Shown here piece by piece: positions 57,723 through 64,000 of a DNA stretch of 64,000 bases (the first letter of the stretch is position 1; each line of letters opens with the position of its first letter). Made by a program: the position numbers and the translations under genes. The notes beneath the pieces are model-generated. The model did no database searches. It saw only the letters and a program-made list of their open reading frames with translations, and was not told where the DNA came from. Source of the DNA: JANNBN01 sp031430595 (GTDB lineage Bacteria > Actinomycetota > Acidimicrobiia > Acidimicrobiales > JANYDT01); assembly GCA_031430595.1 (NCBI GenBank), contig JANPBU010000031.1:62001-126000 (forward strand), given 5' to 3'.

Positions 57723-58025
57723 CTACCGCAGTTCTTCGGACGACAAGCGTGTCGCGGTTGGTAGGTGTTGTCGAAGGGTCCTGAGTTCGTTGAGTTCTAC
57801 GATCAACGCGTCGAGGGTATCTGGGTCACGGTTGATAGTGGCCCATCGCCGATCGTTCGGCCAACCTGATCGTTGGGCCGCACAATTGACCAGCGCGGCC
57901 CAATCGTTTTCAAACGGTTCGACATCGAGCACTTTGTGAAGTGCTGTTCTGAGTGCGTCGACCAGCAACTCGCTGTCGAGTGCTGACGTCAAGAGTTCAA
58001 CGTCACGCTTCGTCAACCGCGCCAT
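57723..58025 (-). CDS. Small hypothetical protein between prcA and pafA
   Basis: A 100-residue, charged, mainly helical protein (MARLTKRDVELLTSALDSEL, then VDALRTALHKVLDVEPFEND and ELNELRTLRQHLPTATRLS). No cysteines, membrane segment or enzyme motif. It sits tightly within the proteasome locus: 13 bp after the prcA stop and 9 bp before pafA. I do not recognise the family. A role in Pup-proteasome function, for example as an adaptor or assembly factor, is inferred only from its position. A longer frame upstream overlaps prcA and is not used. Confidence 0.65.
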   Translation of the reverse strand: MARLTKRDVELLTSALDSELLVDALRTALHKVLDVEPFENDWAALVNCAAQRSGWPNDRRWATINRDPDTLDALIVELNELRTLRQHLPTATRLSSEELR

Positions 58026-58038
58026 TTGCTCAATGTAG

Positions 58039-58731
58039 TTACGAGGCGGCTTCAAGCAAAGCAACGAGTTCTTCGTTTTCGACCCTGCGGAACGTACGAC
58101 CCTGTGCGGTCCGTTCGAGCATCGCCACCTCAAGTTCGGGTTCACCGAGAGTACGGTCGGGGCCGGTGATCGCAGCAACCGCTGTTTTGATGGCATTCGA
58201 CAAGCTCATGGCCGGTTGATACGTCTCTTTAAGCCGAGCCAAAATAGGGTCAGCGTCACCACCAAGAACGGTGAAGTGCTGCTCGTCTACCACGGTACCG
58301 TCGTAGAGCAGGTGGAACAGTCGATCGTCTTCCACGTTGTTTGACCAACCAACTTCGGCCACCAGAATCTCAACCTCAAGCGGTTTCATTTCGTGAGTGA
58401 ACACCTGTCCAAGCATTTGTGCGTATGAGTTCGCCAGACTGCGGGCATCGACATCTTCACGCGAGTAGTTGTAACCGCGCATATCAGCTGCTCGAACACC
58501 GGCGATTCGAAGCTGGTCAAATTCGTTGTATTTGCCGACACCGGCGAACGCTATGCGGTCGTAGATCTCAGAAACCTTATGCAGGGTACGCGAGTGATTC
58601 TCGGCCACCAACACAATGCCGCCGTCGTACGACATCCCCGTCAGACTTCGACCCCGAGCAATACCTTTGCGGGCGTAGTCGGCCCGGTCTTTCATAACCT
58701 GCTCGGGCGAAACGTAATACGGCATACTCAT
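58039..58731 (-). CDS. prcA: 20S proteasome alpha subunit
   Basis: A 230-residue alpha-type subunit. It has the N-terminal gate helix MPYYVSPEQVMKDRADYARKG, and GRSLTGMSYDGGIVLVAENH in place of a catalytic Thr motif, as expected for alpha subunits. The region SLSNAIKTAVAAITG and the acidic end ENEELVALLEAAS are standard. Alpha rings form the gated entrance and dock the ATPase Mpa. The start overlaps the prcB stop by four bases. Confidence 0.94.
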   Translation of the reverse strand: MSMPYYVSPEQVMKDRADYARKGIARGRSLTGMSYDGGIVLVAENHSRTLHKVSEIYDRIAFAGVGKYNEFDQLRIAGVRAADMRGYNYSREDVDARSLANSYAQMLGQVFTHEMKPLEVEILVAEVGWSNNVEDDRLFHLLYDGTVVDEQHFTVLGGDADPILARLKETYQPAMSLSNAIKTAVAAITGPDRTLGEPELEVAMLERTAQGRTFRRVENEELVALLEAAS

Positions 58732-59561
58732 GACTGAACCCCGGTACTGCCCTGGCCGCCCAAACTGAGGTCGCCAGCCATTCGTGCCATACGTAACTTC
58801 ACGAACGCATCACTTCGAAGCGCAACTTCTTCGTCGGCGACCCTGGTGTAACCATCAGGTGTGATGGTCGCGACCGACGGATAAATGCCTCGTACCAAGT
58901 CTGGGCCTCCGGTAGCTGAATCGTCGTCGGCTGCATCAAACAATGCCCCAATCGCCAGTTCGACAGCTTCGTCGCGAGACATGCCCCTGCGCCACTGCTG
59001 CTTGATGACCCCACGGGCATAAATGCCGCCTGAGCCGGTCGCGTGGTATTCCATTTCTTCGTAGCGGCCCCCGGTCACGTCGTAGTTGTAGATACGACCT
59101 TCCTTCCGCCGTAGGTCATACCCGGCAAAGATAGGGATCACTACCATTCCGCTCGACATTGCCGCCGGTAGGTTTTGGCGAATCATGTTTCCGAGACGAT
59201 TCGCTTTTCCGTCAAGGCTGAGAGCAATACCTTCAACTTTTTCGAAATGTTCAAGCTCAAGCTGAAACATTTTGACCATTTCGGCCGCCAACCCCGCAAC
59301 ACCTGAAATGGAAACGCCCGAGTAACGATCGGCCGGAAACACTTTGTCCATAGTGCGGTGCGCGATGACGTTACCGGCCGTGGCTCGCCGGTCACCGGCC
59401 ATCAAGACGCCATCGGCATAACGCATTGCCACAATCGTCGTTGCGTGAGTAAACGTGAGGTCGTGCGATTCGGCACGGGGGTTGGCGGTGACGGTGTGCG
59501 TCATCGTGGGTTCTGCGAATCTGGCAATCGGGTCATCAGATTCAAACGAAGCAAACTTCAC
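58728..59561 (-). CDS. prcB: 20S proteasome beta subunit
   Basis: A 277-residue precursor. The propeptide of about 40 residues ends HA, and the mature enzyme would start TTIVAMRYADGVLMAGDRRA with the catalytic T41. The lysine equivalent K33 appears in the following MDKVFPAD segment and the DRYSGVSISGVAG loop is normal. The P1 residue is Ala (A40), whereas the Gly-Thr junction is usual. Self-cleavage should still be possible. The GTG at 59561 lies two bases after the pup stop. It is the catalytic ring of the proteasome. Confidence 0.94.
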   Translation of the reverse strand: MKFASFESDDPIARFAEPTMTHTVTANPRAESHDLTFTHATTIVAMRYADGVLMAGDRRATAGNVIAHRTMDKVFPADRYSGVSISGVAGLAAEMVKMFQLELEHFEKVEGIALSLDGKANRLGNMIRQNLPAAMSSGMVVIPIFAGYDLRRKEGRIYNYDVTGGRYEEMEYHATGSGGIYARGVIKQQWRRGMSRDEAVELAIGALFDAADDDSATGGPDLVRGIYPSVATITPDGYTRVADEEVALRSDAFVKLRMARMAGDLSLGGQGSTGVQS

Positions 59562-59563
59562 AG

Positions 59564-59761
59564 CTATTGGCCGCCCTTTTGTACGTAGCTTTTGACAAAC
59601 TCTTCGGCGTTGACTTCGAGCACTTCGTCGATTTCATCGAGAAGGTCATCGAGTTCAGCTTTTAACTTTTCGCCCTGCTTCGTTGCGGCTGGCGCGGTTT
59701 CAGCAACTCGCTCAGTCTCTCGTTGCGGGGTTTGCTTTCTGATTTGTTCACGTTCAGGCAT
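59564..59761 (-). CDS. pup: Prokaryotic ubiquitin-like protein Pup
   Basis: A 65-residue Pup ending VQKGGQ, so its C-terminal Gln must be deamidated to Glu by Dop before ligation by PafA. The central coiled-coil region is EKLKAELDDLLDEIDEVLEV, which binds Mpa. The N-terminal half is disordered and rich in Gln, Arg and Thr (QIRKQTPQRETER). It lies between dop and prcB, the normal actinobacterial order. Confidence 0.96.
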   Translation of the reverse strand: MPEREQIRKQTPQRETERVAETAPAATKQGEKLKAELDDLLDEIDEVLEVNAEEFVKSYVQKGGQ

Positions 59762-59778
59762 GGTTAACTCTCATTTCT

Positions 59779-61293
59779 TCACCCACCAAGTCTTAATAGC
59801 AATTCAGCAGGTGTGTCACACCCTTCTAGCAGGGAATCAACCAGTTCAGCGGTGCCCTTCAGCGGTTCCATCATCGGAACCCGTCGTAAAGGGTCGCTGC
59901 CCAGGTCAAACACCAGCGAATCCCAGTTAGCAGCCGTAATCCATGGTGAAAATTTTTGGAGACATTTACCTCGGAAATATGCCCGGGTGTCTCGTGGGGG
60001 CTCGGTTACGGCCGCATCTATGTCGGCTTCATGAAGCACACGACGCCACGGTTGGCGTAACCCTAACGACTTGTCGGGTCGTACTTCATGCCATTGCAAC
60101 CCGAGCGCCCGTACCTTCGCATCCGTCCACGGCAGACCGTGACGGTCTCGGTACGCCTCGAACAGGCGAAGTTTGGCTGTCCAGTCAAGACGGTCGGCGG
60201 TCAGCAACGGATCCCGTTCCAAGTCAGTAAGAATTTCTTCCCACATCGACAAAAGTTGAGGGCCTTGCACCCCGGTAGGGTCAATGGCGTCTAAGCCTCG
60301 TTCGTTCGCATACTTTTGGGCGAAACGCAGATATTCCCACTGGATTTCGAGTGCAGTCATATGCCGACCGTCTACGAGTTCAAGTGGCGATTTAAGGGAC
60401 AGATCCCACGACACCCAGCGCATTGCCGACACTGCCGACACCAAGGAAAGCGCCCTGCTTTCGAATGCCTCGTCTTCGATCATGGCAAGAACAATTGCGG
60501 TGGTACCTAGTTTTAGGAAGGTGGCATATTCACTCATCGTTGCGTCACCGGTGATCACATGTAAGCGGCGATATCGCTGGGCATCGCTATGTGGTTCATC
60601 CCGGGTGTTAACAATCGGACGTTTGAGAGTTGTTTCCAGACCAACTTCTTCTTCAAAAAAGTCTGCGCGCTGGGTAATTTGGAAGGGGACCTCTGTCGGA
60701 GCCCCAGGATATTCAGTCCCGATTTTTCCTGAACCGGTGAAAATTTGTCGGGTAACAAAAAACGGGATGATCGAGTTCACGATTCGCGAGAACGGCACCG
60801 AACGGTCCATGAGGTAGTTCTCGTGGGTGCCGTAACTATTGCCGCGACCATCCGAGTTGTTTTTGTATACAACGATTTCTTGACCCGGCGCAAGGGTTGC
60901 CTTGACCGCCTCCATCGATGCGACCATCACTCGTTCGCCGGCACGGTCGTACAGCGTTGCACTTAACGGGGTTCGGCATTCGGGGCTTGAATACTCCGGA
61001 TGGGCATGGTCTACGTAGTACCGAGCACCGTTGGTGAGCACAGCATTGACCAGGTGGGTCTCTACTTCGGGGGGCATTGAACCGAGTGGCGTCCAGCCCC
61101 GGGCATCGTTGGCGGGGCTTTCGTCATCAAAATCCCACGACACGCTGGTTGGCCGGGACGCGATGTCGTGCTTACCGTGACGTTGTACGTAGGCGTTTAC
61201 CAGCATTGACGATGCCAAAATCGGGTTCGAGTCACCGCCACGCAACACAATGCCGTATTCGGTTTCGATTCCACACACCTTCGGAACTGCCAT
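59779..61293 (-). CDS. dop: Pup deamidase/depupylase Dop
   Basis: A 504-residue paralogue of PafA. MAVPKVCGIETEYGIVLRGG opens the fold. AHPEYSSPECRTPLSATLYD, YKNNSDGRGNSYGTHENYL and IVNTRDEPHSDAQRYRRLHVI form the active site, and the family-specific Dop loop region is present (near DARGWTPLGSMPPEV). It deamidates Pup-Gln to Pup-Glu and removes Pup from substrates. The ATG at 61293 is supported by TACGGT exactly six bases upstream. Longer readings upstream are not coding. Confidence 0.94.
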   Translation of the reverse strand: MAVPKVCGIETEYGIVLRGGDSNPILASSMLVNAYVQRHGKHDIASRPTSVSWDFDDESPANDARGWTPLGSMPPEVETHLVNAVLTNGARYYVDHAHPEYSSPECRTPLSATLYDRAGERVMVASMEAVKATLAPGQEIVVYKNNSDGRGNSYGTHENYLMDRSVPFSRIVNSIIPFFVTRQIFTGSGKIGTEYPGAPTEVPFQITQRADFFEEEVGLETTLKRPIVNTRDEPHSDAQRYRRLHVITGDATMSEYATFLKLGTTAIVLAMIEDEAFESRALSLVSAVSAMRWVSWDLSLKSPLELVDGRHMTALEIQWEYLRFAQKYANERGLDAIDPTGVQGPQLLSMWEEILTDLERDPLLTADRLDWTAKLRLFEAYRDRHGLPWTDAKVRALGLQWHEVRPDKSLGLRQPWRRVLHEADIDAAVTEPPRDTRAYFRGKCLQKFSPWITAANWDSLVFDLGSDPLRRVPMMEPLKGTAELVDSLLEGCDTPAELLLRLGG

Positions 61294-61299
61294 GGTTTC

Positions 61300-61305
61300 A
61301 CCGTA
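61300..61305 (-). promoter_or_regulatory. -10 hexamer TACGGT of a leaderless promoter for dop
   Basis: TACGGT on the minus strand is six nucleotides before the dop ATG, so dop-pup-prcBA-pafABC may have a promoter independent of mpa. The 288-bp gap between mpa and dop otherwise shows no gene. Confidence 0.55.
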
Positions 61306-61581
61306 GTGCTCACTGGCGGCTACGACCTCGCTGCCGCGAGCGTTGAAGGTGCCGTTACAGGGTCGGAAACCGAGTGACCCATCGACGCCGAGTTGTTTCG
61401 GGGAGCGACCGTGTGACAATTTTCGTAGCCCCCTGCCCTTTGCGTAACTCTCGCGCCGCCCCGGCGAGGCTCACCCAGAACGTTCGCCCAGCTACTCAGA
61501 GCGAGCCTCGTGGAGGCAGCGCTACACGAACAACAACTGACGCCTGCCACCGCATTGCGGCGACTGGAACCAGCTAATCGG

Positions 61582-63357
61582 CTAGAGGTACTGACCGGTG
61601 GTGACGCGTTCGATCGAACGAAGGCCGACTGGCGCAGCATCGGGTCCTTTTTGAATGATCGTACGTACATATACGATTCGTTCACCCTTTTTACCCGAGA
61701 TTTTCGCCCAGTCGTCTGGGTTCGTGGTGTTCGGAAGGTCTTCCTGCTCTTTAAATTCTTGGCGGGTCGAGTCGAACAAGTCTTGGGTTCGGATTCCGGC
61801 ACCTTCACCAGCGATTTGGCGTTTGATTGAAAGCTTCTTTGCCCGGCGAACGATATTTTCAATCATGGCTCCCGAGGAAAAATCTTTGAAGTACATGACC
61901 TCTTTATCGCCACCCTGATACGTCACTTCAAGAAACTTCGTCGTTTCGTCGGTTCGGTACATTTGCTCGACACACGACTCGATCATCGCATCAACGGCCT
62001 TTTGGCGGTCGCCATTTCCGAGCGACACCACTTCGGCTTCGTCAAGCGGGAGGTCGCACGACATGTACCGACCAAAAATTTGGCGGGCAGCCTTTTCGTT
62101 CGGTCGTTCAATCTTGATTTTTACATCGAGGCGGCCAGGACGAAGAATGGCCGGATCGATCAAGTCTTCGCGATTTGATGCCCCGATCACAATCACGTTC
62201 TTCAGCGTTTCGACGCCATCAATTTCGGCGAGTAATTGAGGAACAATCGTCGATTCCATATCAGACGAGATGCCGGTACCTCGGGTGCGAAACAACGAAT
62301 CCATCTCGTCGAAGAAGACAATCACCGGCACGCCTTCTTCGGCCTTTTCACGTGCCCGTTGAAACACCAAACGTATCTGGCGTTCTGTTTCGCCCACATA
62401 CTTGTTAAGAAGCTCGGGACCTTTGATGTTGATGAAATAGCTACGTGCAGCGGGTTGACCGGTAACTTGGCTGACCTTCTTCGCCAACGAGTTCGCCACG
62501 GCCTTCGCGATCAGGGTCTTGCCACACCCCGGGGGGCCATACAGCAAAATCCCTTTCGGGGCTGGCAACTGGTGCTCATGGAAGAGGTCTTGGTGCAAAA
62601 AGGGAAGCTCGACCGCATCTTTGATCATCTCGATTTGCGAATCGAGGCCACCGACGTCTTCGTAGGTGATATCTGGCACCTCTTCAAGCACAAGTTCTTC
62701 GACTTCTGGCCTGGGAAGTTTCTCTATAACCAGATTCGACCGGGTGTCGAGCAGCAGTGAATCGCCAGCACGTAGTCGGATATTCGAATTCAGTAAGGCG
62801 TCCGTGAGCTCTACAACTCGTTCCTCGTCGGCCCGGCCGGTCACAATGACCCGTCGACCATCGTCGAGGCGCTCTTTTAACGTGACCACTTCGCCCGCAC
62901 CATCGTTTGGACGAACCAACACGATGTTCATACTTTCGTTCAGCACCACCTCTTGGCCGCGGTCGATGGTGTCTGTTTCAAGTGCCGGATGAAGCGCCAC
63001 CCGCATTTTGCGGCCGCCCGTGAACACATCAGCGGTTCCATCGTCATTTTTGGCCAGAAACGTGCCGTAACCATTCGGGGCTTGAGTGAGCTTTTCAACT
63101 TCTTCACGAAGGTTTGCTATGTGTTCGCGAGCTTCTCGAAGCGTATAGGTGAGTTTTTCGTTTTGGCTGATCGCCTGGGCTAACTGCCCTTTCGTTTCAA
63201 GCATTCGCTCTTCAAGCGTTCGAACGCGTTTCGGCGCGTCTTGAAGCTTTCGCCGCAGCGTCACTATTTCTTCATCGAGTCCCTTGATCGACTGCTGAAG
63301 TTCGTTTACTTCGCGTTCGTAATCGCTCAGACGAGACTGGAGTTCTGCAATTCCCAT
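61582..63357 (-). CDS. mpa: Proteasome-activating AAA ATPase (Mpa/ARC)
   Basis: A 590-residue ATPase. Residues 1-85 are coiled coil (LQSRLSDYEREVNELQQSIK). OB-like domains follow to about 230. The AAA domain has YGPPGCGKTLIAKA (Walker A near 274) and IVFFDEMDSLFRTRG (Walker B). The protein ends in GQYL, the C-terminal motif that docks into the proteasome alpha ring. It binds Pup on its coiled coils and feeds substrates to the 20S core. The ATG at 63357 has a strong upstream AAGGAGGAG. Confidence 0.95.
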   Translation of the reverse strand: MGIAELQSRLSDYEREVNELQQSIKGLDEEIVTLRRKLQDAPKRVRTLEERMLETKGQLAQAISQNEKLTYTLREAREHIANLREEVEKLTQAPNGYGTFLAKNDDGTADVFTGGRKMRVALHPALETDTIDRGQEVVLNESMNIVLVRPNDGAGEVVTLKERLDDGRRVIVTGRADEERVVELTDALLNSNIRLRAGDSLLLDTRSNLVIEKLPRPEVEELVLEEVPDITYEDVGGLDSQIEMIKDAVELPFLHQDLFHEHQLPAPKGILLYGPPGCGKTLIAKAVANSLAKKVSQVTGQPAARSYFINIKGPELLNKYVGETERQIRLVFQRAREKAEEGVPVIVFFDEMDSLFRTRGTGISSDMESTIVPQLLAEIDGVETLKNVIVIGASNREDLIDPAILRPGRLDVKIKIERPNEKAARQIFGRYMSCDLPLDEAEVVSLGNGDRQKAVDAMIESCVEQMYRTDETTKFLEVTYQGGDKEVMYFKDFSSGAMIENIVRRAKKLSIKRQIAGEGAGIRTQDLFDSTRQEFKEQEDLPNTTNPDDWAKISGKKGERIVYVRTIIQKGPDAAPVGLRSIERVTTGQYL

Positions 63358-63365
63358 GGTGTCAT

Positions 63366-63374
63366 CTCCTCCTT
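63366..63374 (-). promoter_or_regulatory. Strong Shine-Dalgarno element of mpa
   Basis: AAGGAGGAG on the minus strand lies eight bases before the mpa ATG. It is among the strongest ribosome-binding sites seen in the window and contrasts with the many leaderless starts. Confidence 0.75.
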
Positions 63375-63549
63375 GCTTGCACCATACCCGTTTGCCCTGC
63401 ATTACGAATCATCAGAATACGAAATCATTGGCGTAGGAATTCATCGGGCACGATTTCTGTCAGGACGCTGATAACGTCGGTCAAGTTAGGTGACAAAAGC
63501 ACCGAATGATGTGTAAGTACTTCTTCTCTCAATACAAGGCAGGACCAAA

Positions 63550-63783
63550 ATGAAGGTGTGGATAGACCAAGACTTGTGTACCGGCGACGGACTCTGCGAA
63601 GAGATCGCCCCCGATGTCTTCACACTTCTCGACGACGGTCTCGCATACGTGAAGGAAGGCACCAAAGTCTTCTCCGAGCCCGGCGGCCCTGAAGGTCTCG
63701 CAAACTTCCCCGAATCACGCCTTGATGCCGTGGTTGAAAGCGCTGAAGAGTGCCCCGGAGAATGTATCTACATCGAGCCGTAG
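63550..63783 (+). CDS. Ferredoxin of the actinobacterial 3Fe-4S/4Fe-4S type
   Basis: A 77-residue acidic ferredoxin. VWIDQDLCTGDGLCEEIAPD carries the first two cysteines (C-x5-C), and EECPGECIYIEP carries C-x3-C. Four cysteines are thus present, which differs from the three of the ferredoxin at 4450-4641, so the cluster may be [3Fe-4S] or [4Fe-4S]. An AGGA element precedes the ATG. It is divergent from mpa. No redox partner gene is adjacent in the window. Confidence 0.85.
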   Translation: MKVWIDQDLCTGDGLCEEIAPDVFTLLDDGLAYVKEGTKVFSEPGGPEGLANFPESRLDAVVESAEECPGECIYIEP

Positions 63784-63812
63784 CCCGCTCTGCGTGGCTT
63801 GTCTGCTTGTTA

Positions 63813-63850
63813 GTAACGAAGTAATTCGCTGAGGCGGGTTACTTCGTTAC
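63813..63850. repeat. Perfect 12-bp inverted repeat between convergent genes
   Basis: GTAACGAAGTAA and TTACTTCGTTAC are separated by 14 nt. The right arm includes the stop codon of the minus-strand gene at 63839. There is no T-run after either arm. Confidence 0.55.
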
Positions 63851-64000
63851 ACACCTTGAAGTATTTTCCAGGCTTGGTGCGGCTGCCAAAAATGCTCGAA
63901 CCCTTGCGGCTCGAAGCGCTACGGCGGCCCCTTCCCTGGTCGGGACTAGCCCGATGACAATGCCGTGAAGACGACCGGCCTCATCGAGTAACCCAGCCCC
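63839..64000 (-). CDS. C-terminal end of a possible trypsin-like serine protease, 5' part outside the window
   Basis: Fifty-three codons enter from the right edge and end with TAA at 63839. GAGLLDEAGRLHGIVIG resembles the segment after the active-site serine in trypsin-like proteases (where G-x-L-x-D-x-x-G-x-x-x-G-I-V is common), followed by an Ala-rich helix (AVALRAARVRAFLAAA). The catalytic residues are outside the window, so the identification is tentative. Confidence 0.4.
   Translation of the reverse strand, partial: GAGLLDEAGRLHGIVIGLVPTREGAAVALRAARVRAFLAAAPSLENTSRCVTK

Noticed and set aside
61320..61862. 180-residue minus-strand frame overlapping mpa and the mpa-dop gap
   Set aside because: It overlaps the mpa coding sequence in another frame and has no recognisable protein features.
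1..64000. tRNA, rRNA, transposase or prophage genes
   Set aside because: No tRNA-like arm combination, rRNA segment, transposase or phage structural gene was recognised on either strand by eye; a dedicated RNA search would be decisive.

Overview
The window is a moderate-G+C actinobacterial chromosome segment, most likely from the class Acidimicrobiia. This is inferred from gene content, not from a search. The strongest evidence is a complete Pup-proteasome locus (mpa/ARC, dop, pup, prcB, prcA, pafA, pafB, pafC) followed by tatA/tatB-like, tatC and a helY-type helicase, the same general order as in mycobacteria. Also actinobacterial in character are DUF3151 and DUF4193 proteins, HisN-type histidinol phosphatase, WYL regulators, a CASTOR/POLLUX-like channel, and many genes whose -10 hexamer (TANNNT) ends 6-7 nt before the start codon, as expected for leaderless mRNAs.

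Layout. 1-5 kb (minus): a partial acyl-CoA synthetase, an AlkA-like glycosylase, a histidine phosphatase, a conserved unknown, then an ABM monooxygenase-ferredoxin-ferredoxin reductase operon. 5-10.4 kb (plus): DUF3151, threonine dehydratase, HisN, an EEP-family protein, MobA, rhodanese, RNase D. 10.4-15 kb (minus): GGDEF-EAL protein, phosphatase, orphan sugar-type ABC ATPase, and an unusual zinc finger-tyrosine phosphatase-YqcC-like fusion. 15.3-17.6 kb: a two-component system. 17.6-21.3 kb: an accessory stretch with gene remnants, two intact toxin-antitoxin modules (Phd/VapC and RHH/MazF), a secreted SH3-like protein and a decayed RHH/MazF pair. 21.3-26.9 kb (minus): CASTOR/POLLUX-like channel operon with a lipoprotein, a TPR-LuxR regulator and a LOG-family protein. 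27-33 kb: secreted GDPD, YbaK, a cyclic-nucleotide-binding-domain protein, EamA transporter, and a LuxR-type two-component pair. 33-38.6 kb: ArgJ, an OB/RG-rich protein with a clear terminator, and a SoxR gene divergent from a Rieske-domain protein across a textbook MerR-type promoter. 38.7-41.6 kb: crotonase, then Nudix, GNAT and two small conserved proteins. 42-47.4 kb (minus): SbcCD and a tandem-domain ThyX homologue. 47.5-52.3 kb (minus): Tat-HelY operon. 52.4-54.4 kb: zinc ribbon protein, GDPD, signal peptidase I. 54.4-63.4 kb (minus): the Pup-proteasome locus. The end holds a ferredoxin and the tail of a possible serine-protease-like gene.

Most genes are ordinary housekeeping or conserved ones in tight operons with ATGA-type overlaps. 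The most interesting parts are the zinc finger-phosphatase-YqcC fusion, the SoxR/Rieske divergon, the tandem ThyX with its signature split between the halves, the toxin-antitoxin and remnant cluster, an extra 100-residue gene inside the proteasome operon, and the repeated leaderless promoter layout. Family assignments rest on visible motifs only; no database search was possible.
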